64,000 bases of DNA from Farysia itapuensis (Eukaryota > Basidiomycota > Ustilaginomycetes > Ustilaginales > Ustilaginaceae). The notes beneath the pieces are model-generated. The model saw only the letters and a list, made by a program, of their open reading frames with translations, searched no databases and had not been told where the DNA came from. Positions 47,634-58,300 of the stretch are shown in pieces. Position 1 is the first letter of the stretch; every line of letters begins with the position of its first letter. The translations under genes were made by a program, and so were the position numbers. The stretch spans positions 89,089 through 153,088 of the forward strand of contig JALBYC010000029.1 in the NCBI GenBank assembly GCA_023212645.1. The letters run 5' to 3'.

Positions 47634-47804
47634 CACGGTCGTAGAGAGCGAGAAGCTTTCAGCAAACACACTTGGAGGTCTAACACTTCAACTGTCAAAC
47701 GTCGGATCGGCGTGCCTCGGATCCGAATATTTCACGCAATCAATTCGAGATTTCTTCTTCTCATCCACCTCAGCTCATCCTCACCCGCCTTGGACGTAGC
47801 AAAG

Positions 47805-48258
47805 ATGGGTGCAAGACCAGACGTCCGCATATTGTAAGTCGCTGCAAGAACCTGTACAAGTCCCTCTGTGCTGTGGCTGACTAGCATTGCTTACTTTACA
47901 AAGGCGGGATATGGCCAAGCGTCAAGGCGTAGAGTCAAACGAATTGATGCGCAGAGCTTTCAAGTATATTGCCCGCAACACAACCTTGCCACAAAGGGTC
48001 CGTCATCAAGCTCAGCTTCAGCTCAACGCCTTCCCGCTCAAGACACGTCCAGCGGCCGTTTCCAACCGATGCATCGAAACCGGCAGAGGACGAGGTGTCA
48101 TCTCTGAGTTCGGTCTCTGCAGAGTGCGTATTGGCTCAGCCTGCTTCCATGTGAGCGTTAAACGTACTAACCTTCCTCTATCCCCTGAACCACAGTTTCA
48201 ATTCCGCATGAAAGCGCTCGCCAACAGGATACCGGGAGTATCCAAAGCGTCATGGTAG
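47805..48258 (+). CDS. MRP2: Mitochondrial small-subunit ribosomal protein uS14m (3 exons, 103 residues)
   Basis: A uS14 family protein of the mitochondrial ribosome. Exons: 47805-47833, 47904-48123 and 48196-48258, with introns of 70 bp (GTAAGT donor) and 72 bp (GTGCGT donor). The spliced product begins MGARPDVRILRDMAKRQGV and has PQRVRHQAQLQLNAFP. It ends with the uS14 signature RGVISEFGLCR joined by the second splice to FQFRMKALANRIPGV and KASW. Splicing at CTCTGCAGA/GTGCGT restores the signature exactly. The retained-intron frame does not. Confidence 0.93.
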
Positions 48259-48484
48259 ACCATCTACAGAACCAATCTTCATGGCCGACGAATCGACGAT
48301 TTTGGATCTAATTTCTGTTAGACTGCAGAAATAGGTGTGGTGAGCGCGTCTGCGAGTGGGAGAGAGTATGAGCGCGTAAAAGCGCAAACCTAAAAGCCGA
48401 TCTTGACAGATTTCCCCGTGCTGTCACGGTGCGGTGTACTTGGTGTTTGAGCTTGACTCTCCTGTTGGTTGCGCTCCAACCACC

Positions 48485-50008
48485 ATGGCAGCTAGCAAGC
48501 AGAACGGTACACACGCCAACTCAGAGGCAGCCCGACTCAAAGACCCCTCGCTGTTCATCACCAAATGCGTGATTGGACCGCACAGAGTCGCATCGCATTC
48601 GGGTAAGACATTCCAGGTTGTCTACCCGGGCGATCGAGCCGTCGTTGTTGCCGATGTGCCAGAGTGCAACGCTGCCGACGTAAAAGATGCTGTGACGTCG
48701 TGCCAGTCTGCGTTTGAGGAGCTTCGCAAAACGACTCCTCGTAAACGGGGTGAAATGTTGCGCAAACTGTACGACTTGACGCTTGCCAATTTGGACGATC
48801 TGGCGACGCTCATTGTGCGCGAGAACGGCAAGACCACTGCCGAGGCCAAGGCGGAAGTGACCTATGCCGCGAGTTTTCTCGTCTGGTTTGCCAACATGGC
48901 CGAGACCGGATCGCAGGGAGACACCATTCCAGCTGCCAATCCCAACGTGCGCATTCACACCGTCCGACAGCCCATTGGCGTCGTAGGCTGTCTCCTTCCC
49001 TGGAACTTGCCACTAGCCATGGCAACGCGCAAAGTAGGACCTGCCCTGGCTGCCGGATGTAGCTGCATTGTCAAGCCTGCTGGTGAAACGCCGCTTTCGA
49101 CCCTCGCGTTTGCCGAGCTTGTCCGTCGAGCAGGCTACCCTGATGGAACGATGAACGTCGTGACCACGCTTGACAATGTCGCCGAAGTAGGCAAAGCAAT
49201 CTGCGACGACAAGCGAGTGAAGAAAGTATCTCTCACTGGATCTACGCGTGTCGGGAAGCTGATCGCGCAGCAGTGTGCGGGCACGCTGAAGAAGCTCAGC
49301 ATGGAACTTGGCGGCAACTCACCCGTGATCATCATGAACGACGCCAGCATGGACAAAGCGCTGACGGGTGTTCTGCTTGCCAAGCTGCGTACCTCGGGTC
49401 AGACCTGTGTCGCTGCCAATCGCATTCTCGTGCAGAGCGGCATCCACGATGAGTTTGTCAAACAGCTAGCGGGCAAGATCAAGGAGTACAAGCAGGGCGA
49501 TGGCGCCGATCCTTCCACCACCTTGGGACCGTTGATTACCGACCGTGCTGTGGAAAAGTGCCGCACGCATGTCCGCGATGCGCTCGACAAGGGCGCTCAA
49601 CTGTACTACGGCCCCGAACCTCCCGTCCGTCTCCCCACTGAGGGCGGATACTTCTACCCACCCACCATCCTCACCGGTCTCACAGACGACATGCAGATCT
49701 GCGCCGAGGAAACTTTCGGCCCCGTCGCAGCCATCCGTAAATTCGAAACGGAAGAGGAAGCCTTACGTCTCGCAAATGACTCGGACGTAGGCCTTGGTTC
49801 GTACCTCTACACCAACGACCTCCGTGTCGCAGCCCGCATGTCGGAAGCCATCGAAGCAGGCATGGTCGGCATCAACACCGGCATGCTCAGCGCCTCCGAA
49901 AGCGCATTCGGCGGCATCAAAGAATCCGGCTACGGAAAAGAAGGCTCCATCTACGGCATGGCAGAGTACCAAGTACTCAAAGCCATCACCACCGACGTCA
50001 CAGGCTAG
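48485..50008 (+). CDS. UGA2: Succinate-semialdehyde dehydrogenase-like ALDH, 507 residues
   Basis: An aldehyde dehydrogenase superfamily enzyme closest by eye to the NAD(P)-dependent succinate-semialdehyde dehydrogenases of GABA breakdown. The ATG at 48485 (context CCACCATGG) gives MAASKQNGTHANSE; the upstream in-frame Met at 48434 is less likely. Motifs: PWNLPLAMATRKVGPALAAG, SLTGSTRVGK, ELGGNSPVII with the general-base Glu near 275, and SGQTCVAANR with the catalytic Cys near 308. EETFGPVAAI and the SSADH-like end GGIKESGYGKEGS follow. No clear organelle signal. Confidence 0.93.
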   Translation: MAASKQNGTHANSEAARLKDPSLFITKCVIGPHRVASHSGKTFQVVYPGDRAVVVADVPECNAADVKDAVTSCQSAFEELRKTTPRKRGEMLRKLYDLTLANLDDLATLIVRENGKTTAEAKAEVTYAASFLVWFANMAETGSQGDTIPAANPNVRIHTVRQPIGVVGCLLPWNLPLAMATRKVGPALAAGCSCIVKPAGETPLSTLAFAELVRRAGYPDGTMNVVTTLDNVAEVGKAICDDKRVKKVSLTGSTRVGKLIAQQCAGTLKKLSMELGGNSPVIIMNDASMDKALTGVLLAKLRTSGQTCVAANRILVQSGIHDEFVKQLAGKIKEYKQGDGADPSTTLGPLITDRAVEKCRTHVRDALDKGAQLYYGPEPPVRLPTEGGYFYPPTILTGLTDDMQICAEETFGPVAAIRKFETEEEALRLANDSDVGLGSYLYTNDLRVAARMSEAIEAGMVGINTGMLSASESAFGGIKESGYGKEGSIYGMAEYQVLKAITTDVTG

Positions 50009-50117
50009 TCACATTCGTAGTGTTTGCGCTCTGTCAAATAGGCGACCGTCAATTGCTGTGAGCTGCTAAGAAAAAAAAGAAGGGTGATAATGCTATGTTG
50101 TTTTGATGAGAAGCGAC

Positions 50118-52232
50118 TTAGGACGGGCTGACGGCAGGCGTGTCGAGATCGGCGAGTTTACCGCGAGGTCGGAAGCCTTCACGCGCAGACCCTTGGTGAT
50201 GCCAGCCTTGCACAGGACTGCTGGCTCGCGAAGGTGGTGCCCACGGCGGAGGAGGAACGTTGGCATCATGGTTCTCCACCCATGCACCAGGAGCTGTTGG
50301 AACGCCTTCAAGAAGTCGCTGCTCAGCTTCCGTCAACTCTTCCGTAGTGCGTCCACAATTACACGTTTCGTGCGAAGGCCCCGTGCGGTCGGGAAGGTAG
50401 CTCACTGCCCACGGTACATTGTCCGGCAACGACCGCGGCGTCGAGTATCCGTGGTGGCGATTGCTTCCATTCTGGTCAATGTGTCCGGCCGACGAAGGCG
50501 TTAGTGCATGAAGCCCATTGCTGCCTAATCCATTTGCGTTTCTGCCGCGATTGCGCGTAGGACTGGAGTTGCGACTCTTTCGTCCGCCCCCGCCAAAGTG
50601 CGAAGTGAACCCGTGTCGGGTTGGCGATGGCTCGCGTGAGCCTGCGCGTGAGTTTGCACTGGAATTCATACCTGAAGCAACGGCCGAGCTTAGTGTCGAG
50701 CTGCCGCGTGAATGCGGTAGTGACTGATTCAGTGTTGTTGTGCGTTTCCAGTGCTCAAGTTCTGGATGCGAGCTTCGCTGTGAGCTCGAGTAAGAAGGCG
50801 AAGAGGGTCGCGAGCTGACGGGCGATTCCAGTGAGTAGGGCGGCAGATGTATGGTGTCAAAGGTGCAGCAGCAAGATGGAATCATAGTGGCTCTGCGCAT
50901 GGAAAACACTTGCACTTTGGGCTTTCCGAAGCTTTCGCTACCTTCTCGATCATCCAGCACATCTTTGCGCGAGAAGAATACCTCTGCGCCCATTTCGTGG
51001 CTGACTCGAATCTCTGCACGAGATCCGCGGATGGTACTCGGTCGGAGAACGTTGTCATCCGGCAGGCGCACGACGGATTTGATCTTGTAGCCGTTCTCCA
51101 GATGATAGGGTGTACATGGCTCCATGGGTGTGACAGGAGCAGAGGCTGACCCGTTGAGAGGCAATCCGAAGGGAGAGATATTGGCGGGTCCATGCCCGGC
51201 GCCCCTGCCAGGACGACCTGGCCCACTGCCGTCCATGTCTCCGTGCCAAATCGTGTCTTCAGGACCTACATTGTCAGCATGCTGCTTGGTCTTGTATGGC
51301 ATGTAGCCTTTTTCCCATAAGCGCAGCTTTTCGGTGGGAAGTTTGAGCCAGCCTTTGCGGCTCTCACTATACAGCTCGAACGTCTGCTCGAGGAAGACGC
51401 GAGCTACGTGGACGTTTAAGCCAGGCGGTGGATCAGGATGGTAGATGGACAAATTGGCAGTGCCGCCTACTGTAAGGGAGGCTGATGTGAGCGAGACAGA
51501 CAACGGTCCTAGTGCTTCGTGAACGTCGTGGTATTGAATGTCAAGAGGGGTTGGACCACCTTCAGCGCTGACGTGAAGCATGATGAAGATTTCCTTCCAA
51601 GTGGAGATGTTGTGCCGAGCCCGACCAGCGCCAAGAGCTGTTGCAGTCAGAATGTATCGGACACGGCCGTGCTTGCTGCGCTCAAAGGGTGGCGTAGAGG
51701 CTGGGATAATGAAGGCAAACTCGAAACCATGTATACCTTTTTCAAGATGCAAGCCGCTGACCGCGGACGGTGTAGGCTGCTTCTCCTTTTCCTTGCCCTT
51801 GGAGCGCGACTGACGACTGTTGGATCCAGATCCAGAGGGATCGGTCAAAATCTCGACGGTCTTCTCCATCAACACTTTTTCTTCCCAACGCAATGAGCTT
51901 GGGGTAGCTGAGTTTTGCTCCGGGATAGCCAGTGTTTGTACGCCTTGGAGGGTTACCTTGACACCCTGGATCTGTCTTTCGCTGGGACACTTGATCTCGA
52001 CCAGTCCGCGAAGTGTCTTGTCATCGCCAGGAAATTCGGTGTTAGGCGGCGCAGGATGGATGAAAATGTCCTGCGAGACGAGATGCAACGAGATCTCGCA
52101 GGGATGGTGGACAATGGATGTGAACATGTTTGTGAGGGAATAGAGAGCCCAAGTAGGCTCGTCGAGGGAAAGCCCAACCAGCAACTGAGCTTTGAGTGGC
52201 GATGTCTCGACAGAGAGATGTGATGGTAGCAA
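50118..52232 (-). CDS. Arrestin-like (alpha-arrestin/ART) trafficking adaptor, 704 residues
   Basis: An arrestin-fold protein that likely links membrane cargo to an Rsp5-type ubiquitin ligase. The arrestin N domain reads LSLDEPTWALYSL, RGLVEIKCPSERQIQGVKVT, GIHGFEFAFIIPASTPP and GRVRYILTATALG. The C domain reads ADNVGPEDTIWHG through HLENGYKIKSVVRLPDD. A PY motif, LPPYSLES, near residue 461 could recruit Rsp5. The rest is Ser/Arg/Pro-rich with a WVENHDANVPPPPW segment near the end. The start is probably 52232, but later in-frame ATGs (e.g. 52127) are possible because the early part is not strongly conserved. Confidence 0.87.
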   Translation of the reverse strand: MLPSHLSVETSPLKAQLLVGLSLDEPTWALYSLTNMFTSIVHHPCEISLHLVSQDIFIHPAPPNTEFPGDDKTLRGLVEIKCPSERQIQGVKVTLQGVQTLAIPEQNSATPSSLRWEEKVLMEKTVEILTDPSGSGSNSRQSRSKGKEKEKQPTPSAVSGLHLEKGIHGFEFAFIIPASTPPFERSKHGRVRYILTATALGAGRARHNISTWKEIFIMLHVSAEGGPTPLDIQYHDVHEALGPLSVSLTSASLTVGGTANLSIYHPDPPPGLNVHVARVFLEQTFELYSESRKGWLKLPTEKLRLWEKGYMPYKTKQHADNVGPEDTIWHGDMDGSGPGRPGRGAGHGPANISPFGLPLNGSASAPVTPMEPCTPYHLENGYKIKSVVRLPDDNVLRPSTIRGSRAEIRVSHEMGAEVFFSRKDVLDDREGSESFGKPKVQVFSMRRATMIPSCCCTFDTIHLPPYSLESPVSSRPSSPSYSSSQRSSHPELEHWKRTTTLNQSLPHSRGSSTLSSAVASGMNSSANSRAGSREPSPTRHGFTSHFGGGGRKSRNSSPTRNRGRNANGLGSNGLHALTPSSAGHIDQNGSNRHHGYSTPRSLPDNVPWAVSYLPDRTGPSHETCNCGRTTEELTEAEQRLLEGVPTAPGAWVENHDANVPPPPWAPPSRASSPVQGWHHQGSAREGFRPRGKLADLDTPAVSPS

Positions 52233-52778
52233 AGATCGGCAGTACCGCTAGCCACAAGGATGTGATGATCATCAATTCGGTCACGAAATTCGCCGAGAGA
52301 GTCACGCCCAAATGCGATTTTAGTACTCAGCGAATTCAGCCGAGATGTCCACGGGTGATTAAATTCAAACAGAGTTTCCGTCATAATTTTTTCTTGCTTT
52401 CCCCTTTTTCATCATCACGAGATAAGGAAAAGTTTGCATTTACTGGTACAGAGCCACATCCGTCCGGGTCTGCTTCCTATCACACTTTTTGTGGGTCCTG
52501 GGAACAAGTGTCCAGTTGACAGTAGCAGGCAAGCTTGTCTTTGTCAAAGGGTTGGCCGAGGGCAACCGAGCTTGTCACCATCAAGGTTGTTATCACATCA
52601 AGTTATGCATTGCTGAGCCAAGCTTTGTTGGACCCTTTGACAGGCTCGGCAGGAAAATTTGTGATTGTAGACGAGATCTCCCTTTCTGACTTTTCGCCAC
52701 GGTCTAGTTTTTCAATCGATTGGGCATGCGTGTGAGATGCATATGCTTGCATTTCGAATGCGAAACGTGATAGATCTA
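52233..52778. other. Intergenic region between the arrestin-like and nuclease genes
   Basis: About 546 bases forming the arrestin gene 5' region and the nuclease gene 3' flank. No coding signal beyond short frames. Confidence 0.5.
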
Positions 52779-55058
52779 TCAGGATGAGTGTAAATTTGTT
52801 TCATGGGCTTCCACGTTTGGTTTCCAGCAGGCAACGCCGGACGCGCCGTCGGAGCGTCGGCCTTGGCCAAAGTAATCGGATGTGACCATCTTTGCCGCCG
52901 CTGCATCCGACGAATCAGATGAAATGCCGAGCTCTGAATCGATTTCATCGCGCCATTCTTCCGACGTGAGCCTGGAATGGCTCCGATCCGACAGCGAGAA
53001 TCGCATAACACCGCGTTCTTGCAGGAAAGCAATGACGGCTTCCTCGTCGAAACTGACCGCAGTACCCTGTTGTACACTTTGCCCCTCGGTGTCGGCCGAG
53101 TCATGTTGTGCCACCAAGGCAAACAGCTGTTCTTGTGTCAGCGGTGTTGGGGTGCTCGACGCGCTGAGACCAGTCGCCTTGAATACGGAGCGCGCAGAAG
53201 CTTTGACTGCGGGAGGATTGGTGAACACAGATCGGGCCTCGCGCAACTCTGCTTCGTACTCTTTGACTGTCAGACCGGGTGGCGGCTTGACCTTATTGGA
53301 AGTATCTTCGAGGATGGCAGATATGGATCCGTATTGTTTGAGCAGCTTGTGTGCTGTCATGGGCCCGACAAAGGGCATGGTTCTGTTGAAGTCAGTGCCG
53401 CACATGAGGGCATAATCGAGCATCATGTCCTTGGTCATTCTATCGTACTCTTCCATCGACAATGGGGTTGGATCGGCTGGCTCGGATGTAAGCTGAGCTT
53501 CTAAGGGCTCCGCGGATGTCTTGGATGTGTTTCGGGATCTCAGCCTCTTCTGCTCTCGCTCTTCAGCTTGTGCAGCTTGGCGTGCTTGCTTTTGTGCCGT
53601 GAGCCGCACGTGCAGGTCCTGGACGTCTTCGTAAGGGAACAGAATCTGCCGTAAACGTGCGCTGCCGACGATTTCGACCCTTTTGTCTCGTTCCGAGCTA
53701 CTTGACTTTGCCTTGCCACGCAACGAAGGTACCTTGACACCGCCCATCAAGCCACGCACAAGAACAGCGTCGTACAGCAGCACGTCACTATCTTCACTCG
53801 CTACCAAGTCAGCATAGCCAGCTTGAACAAGCGAGGCGGCATACGCTTCGGCTTCGTGCACACGTCCACCGCCTTCGCGCGTTCCATCGCCTGTCCAGAA
53901 GACAGGTACAGCCATGAGGGTGGCGAGTTCGGCACACTCTTGGTACACAGAAGCTGGGAGGGCCATAGTGCCGCGCTCGTATGTTTTGGAAAGGGTAGAG
54001 TTCATCTGTTCCAGTGATGATAGTGATGGCGAAAGAGGTTCTGGCTCAGGCCGTGTCAAAAGATCTGTTTGTATTTGCTCTTCCGTGGAGGCGGACTCAA
54101 TATACTTGGCATCGACTTGCAGTGAATCGAGAGCTTGCATCATGGCGCGATCAGCTTGTACTTGAGCTGATGGCGTGGCAGCGGTTGGCAGGTCGAGCAA
54201 TTGCTGGGTAATATGCTCGTATACACGCTCCTCTCCCTCGGCCAACTTTTTCTGAGTCTGGGAATGATTGTTCTCCAAACGTCGGTAACTGGATTTCAGC
54301 TGAGCCTGCAGCATATTGATGCTATATGCGATGGATTGCGGACGCGACAACGAGTCAGACACTACTTCGACCGACTCGAGCCACACGCCATCTGTTGTCA
54401 AAGCAGACGGAGCGTCGTCTTCCGCGTAGGGCTCCGACTCTGCTGTCGGTGTGGTGACATATGTGTGGTGTGGCAAAGATTCGGCTCGCACGGCTTCTTG
54501 CAAATCGTTCCACCAGCCGTCCTGTTCCAATGGGTCAAGATGACTTTGCTTTTCTGCAAGGAATGCGACCAGGCCGTCGTCTTCATCTATCTCGGACGCG
54601 TAAATCCGCTGTTCTCTGGCTTTTGTTGCGTTCCAGCGTTGCAGCATTGCTCCAGCCTCTGTTCTCTCTTTTGCAGATAGTGCTTGAATGTCTTTCAGGT
54701 GCTGGCCAAGGCCTTGGAGTCGACGACGTCGTTCAGTTTCGAGCCTGCTGCGGATAACGTCGAGGTTGCGTTTCTCTCTGCGTTTCTCTTGCTCGCGAAC
54801 TTTTTGAGCCAAGCGTTTGTGAGGATGATCAAACACCATGATAGGATGCACGCCCACCTGACGCAGCGATCTGATCAGTCGATAGAAGCCGATCAGATGA
54901 CGCGACGAATGTGGGTCATCAGCAAAGTGCAGTCGCTGGGTGACGAGCGTTGCATCAATCGCCAGCCGCAAACCTCTCAGGGCAGACAGGGGAAAAGGCG
55001 CCGAGATACACTGCGGCGCCAATGCCCTTGCCGTAGGAAATATTCTCCTGATGCCCAT
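52779..55058 (-). CDS. FEN1/XPG-family structure-specific nuclease with large insertion, 759 residues
   Basis: This is a Rad2-family nuclease. The ATG at 55058 gives MGIRRIFPTARALAPQCI, parallel to the FEN1 N-terminus. The N domain has LRLAIDATLVTQRLHF (metal Asp) and PIMVFDHPHKRLAQK. The I domain, about 300 residues later, has RVHEAEAYAASLV (metal Glu pair), LVASEDSDVLLYDA (Asp pair), and the H2TH-like MCGTDFNRTMPFVGPMTA. All expected acidic residues are present, so it should be active. The ~300-residue acidic, coiled insert between domains is XPG-like in position, but total length is much shorter than XPG. An in-frame upstream ATG (55268) would add 70 Arg/Lys-rich residues, a possible organelle-targeting form. 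Divergent from SEC7. Confidence 0.88.
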   Translation of the reverse strand: MGIRRIFPTARALAPQCISAPFPLSALRGLRLAIDATLVTQRLHFADDPHSSRHLIGFYRLIRSLRQVGVHPIMVFDHPHKRLAQKVREQEKRREKRNLDVIRSRLETERRRRLQGLGQHLKDIQALSAKERTEAGAMLQRWNATKAREQRIYASEIDEDDGLVAFLAEKQSHLDPLEQDGWWNDLQEAVRAESLPHHTYVTTPTAESEPYAEDDAPSALTTDGVWLESVEVVSDSLSRPQSIAYSINMLQAQLKSSYRRLENNHSQTQKKLAEGEERVYEHITQQLLDLPTAATPSAQVQADRAMMQALDSLQVDAKYIESASTEEQIQTDLLTRPEPEPLSPSLSSLEQMNSTLSKTYERGTMALPASVYQECAELATLMAVPVFWTGDGTREGGGRVHEAEAYAASLVQAGYADLVASEDSDVLLYDAVLVRGLMGGVKVPSLRGKAKSSSSERDKRVEIVGSARLRQILFPYEDVQDLHVRLTAQKQARQAAQAEEREQKRLRSRNTSKTSAEPLEAQLTSEPADPTPLSMEEYDRMTKDMMLDYALMCGTDFNRTMPFVGPMTAHKLLKQYGSISAILEDTSNKVKPPPGLTVKEYEAELREARSVFTNPPAVKASARSVFKATGLSASSTPTPLTQEQLFALVAQHDSADTEGQSVQQGTAVSFDEEAVIAFLQERGVMRFSLSDRSHSRLTSEEWRDEIDSELGISSDSSDAAAAKMVTSDYFGQGRRSDGASGVACWKPNVEAHETNLHSS

Positions 55059-55311
55059 GCTCAGGGCCCTCTGGTGCTCCTTGGCCTGAAACGAAGCAGG
55101 AAGGAGTGGCAAAGGCAATTTCTGACATTTCAGGGTGCTGGCCAGCTGGCGTCGTGGCGCGTCCACGCGTAACTTGACGAACACAAATCGGGACGGCGGT
55201 GTTGAATCGCAATCGGGCTCAAGGCGCGTGCGCACCTTTGCGAAGGTTTTGGCTTTCGTGTCCAACACCTTTTGACCACCATCATCCTACAACAACAACA
55301 AACAACACCAG

Positions 55312-58300
55312 ATGGAGTCAGAAGAAGCGTCACAGTCACATGCTTCGTCTACAATGGCGCAAGACGACGGGCAAGAGTCGCAGACAAAACCACAGCTACC
55401 CACCGCCGGCACAAGCATCGTAACTTCCACTTCCACTGCACAAGAGGTCGAGCCGGATCGCACAAACGTACCGGATATCACAATCTCAGCGGCAGGTGCG
55501 GAATATGACCAGTCAGAAGCAGCTATAAACCCTGAAAATGCACAGGACATACCAGCCGCCGTCGCCCATGGCTCGCAATCCACGGCTCAGGACACATCGT
55601 CCCAGATCGCAGAAACTGTTTCTCAACAACATGAACCGCAGGCCGAACACCCTGAAGCTGCTGTCCAGCAGGAAAAGGCAAGCCAAGAGCCTGCAGCTCC
55701 GACCTCACATGCTCCAACTACCGCCTCCAGGACAAGCGTGTCCCAATCGAGACGCTCTTCGTCGGTATCGACCGCTGCAACAATGCATTCAAGGTCCAGT
55801 CTTCAGAGTCTCAACAAAGGCAGCGCTGTCTTTGTGATTACAGCTCTTGACACTTTGGCTGCTTCCAAAGAAGCTCGCAAGGACAAGGAGCTCAAGCAGG
55901 CTGCCACTACTGCGCTTGACATGGTCAAAGCCGCCGCTTCCGCTTCGTCCACCCTCGATGTCAATGGTCCGGTGCTAGATCCCAGAGTTGTTTTCGAGCC
56001 TCTCCGCCTCGCCTGCCGTACTCGCAGCAACAATCTTACCATTACAAGTCTCGACTGCATTGGGAAACTTGTTAGCTATGCATTCTTTGCCGAAGACGAC
56101 CCCTTCCATGCAGCCAATGCATCCACAGAGCCTGGCCAGTCACCGCAAACGCTTGCTGACCTCGTAACTGATACTGTCTGCGAGTGCTATCAAGAAAACC
56201 TCGACGACAAGGTTGCGCTGCAAATCATCAAAGCTTTGCTTGCCTCGGTCCTGTCAACAGTGGTCCATGTTCATCAGTCCAGTCTTCTCAAGGCAGTGCG
56301 CACGGTGTACAACATCTTTTTGATGAGCAAGTCGCCAGCCAATCAAGCGATTGCCCAAGGCAGCTTGACACAGATGGTGCACCACGTCTTTTCCCGTGTA
56401 CCTCGAAGCGTGTCCGCATCTGCTGGACTGTCCAGCTCAAGCAGTGCCGTCGATGTCTCAATGCCTCGTCGCAGCGAATCCCAATCCTCTCAACTCCATC
56501 AAAGTGGTCAAGAAACCAGCGATAGCCAGCCAACGTCTACTCTTGACAGTGACGCTCAGCCCGGAGATACCAGTCAATCCAAAGACGGTGGCGAGAAGTT
56601 CACTCTGAAGACACTGGAAAATCGCAAGTCATTCGAAGGTGCTTCGGAACGAGACACGGCGGGTAGTTTGGCAAACATGAGCACATCGGAGCTCTTCGTC
56701 AAGGATGCGTTCCTAGTCCTGCGTGCTTTGTGCAAGCTCACCATGAAGCCATTAGGTGCCGAAAGCGAGCGTGATCTTAAATCCCACGCCATGCGATCCA
56801 AGCTACTCTCCCTGCATCTGATACTTACCATCATCAAGTCCCACGTAACCATCTTTACCGACCCATCCGTCACCATTCACAGCACCACTACCGGCGAGCA
56901 GACACCTTTTGTTCAGGCAGTTAAGCAGTACCTTTGCCTCAGCCTCAGCCGGAACGCCGTCAGCAGCGTCAACCAGGTGTTCGAAATCAGCTGCGAGATC
57001 TTTTGGCTCATCCTTGACGGTATGCGCACTCGCTTGAAAAAGGAGATCGAGGTCCTCCTCAACGAAATTTTCCTGCCGATCCTCGAAATGCGCACCTCGA
57101 CGGCCAAACAAAAGTCCATCCTGCTCGGCATCATGATCCGGTTGTGCCAGAACCCACAAGCTCTGGTCGAGATCTACTTGAACTACGATTGTGACAGAAG
57201 CGCACTCGACAATATCTACGAACGACTCATGAATGTCATTTCGAAAATGTCCCAGACCCATGTCTCTCCTAATGCGGATGGCAAGGGTGAAAAGGACACA
57301 TCCTCTTCTTCTACAATGCTGCCAAAGTCTAGCGGCAACGGGCCTGCGATTCCGCCAACGCTGAGCACCGCGGGAGACAGCGCTTCACAAGATAGTCCGC
57401 TTGCTCAATCTGGGCCCCAATCGGTAGAAGCGCGATTGAAGCGACAGAGTCTGGACTGTCTTTGCTCTGTATTGCGATCGCTCGTCGTTTGGTCCAGTCG
57501 GGCGTCGGCGCTCCACGAAGCCGCTCTGCATGGAGAGGGTAGCTCAACGCCGCGCCATAGCGAGGACGTTCGTATCGGGAACGAGACTGTCACACTCGAT
57601 ACAGAAAATTTGATGGAAAGCGGCAATGGCACTCCAGCACCAGGATCAGTATCTGCAGAATTCAGCCGAGGTCAAACGCCTGAACTCGAGGACGATCCTA
57701 GCCGGTTCGAAAATGCCAAGCAGCGCAAGACGACACTACTCGAAGGCATTCGCAAGTTCAACTTCAAGCCTAGACGCGGAATACAAGACTTGATTGGTCA
57801 TGGCTTTATTCGCTCGTCAGACCCAAACGACGTTGCACGCTTTCTACTGTACGCCGATGGATTGAACAAAGCTCAAATCGGAGAGTATCTTGGCGAAGGC
57901 ACGCCAGAGAGCAACGCCATCATGCACGCATTCGTCGATCTGATGAATTTCGAAGGCCTTGGCTTCTCGGACGCCTTGCGCCGCTTTCTCCAAGCTTTCC
58001 GTTTACCAGGCGAGTCACAAAAGATCGATAGATACATGCTCAAGTTTGCCGAACGCTTCTTCGCAGGCAACCCAACAGCCTTTGCCAATGCGGACACGGC
58101 GTATGTGTTTGCTTACTCTGTCATCATGCTAAACACGGATGCTCATAATCCGCAGGTCAAGCACCGCATGACCCTGCAGGACTTTATCAAGAACAACTCT
58201 GGCATAGACGATGGCAAAAGCTTGCCCGAGGAATATCTCCGCTCGGTCTATGATGAGATTCAGCACAACGAGATCAAGATGAAGGACGAGGTCGTCGCAC

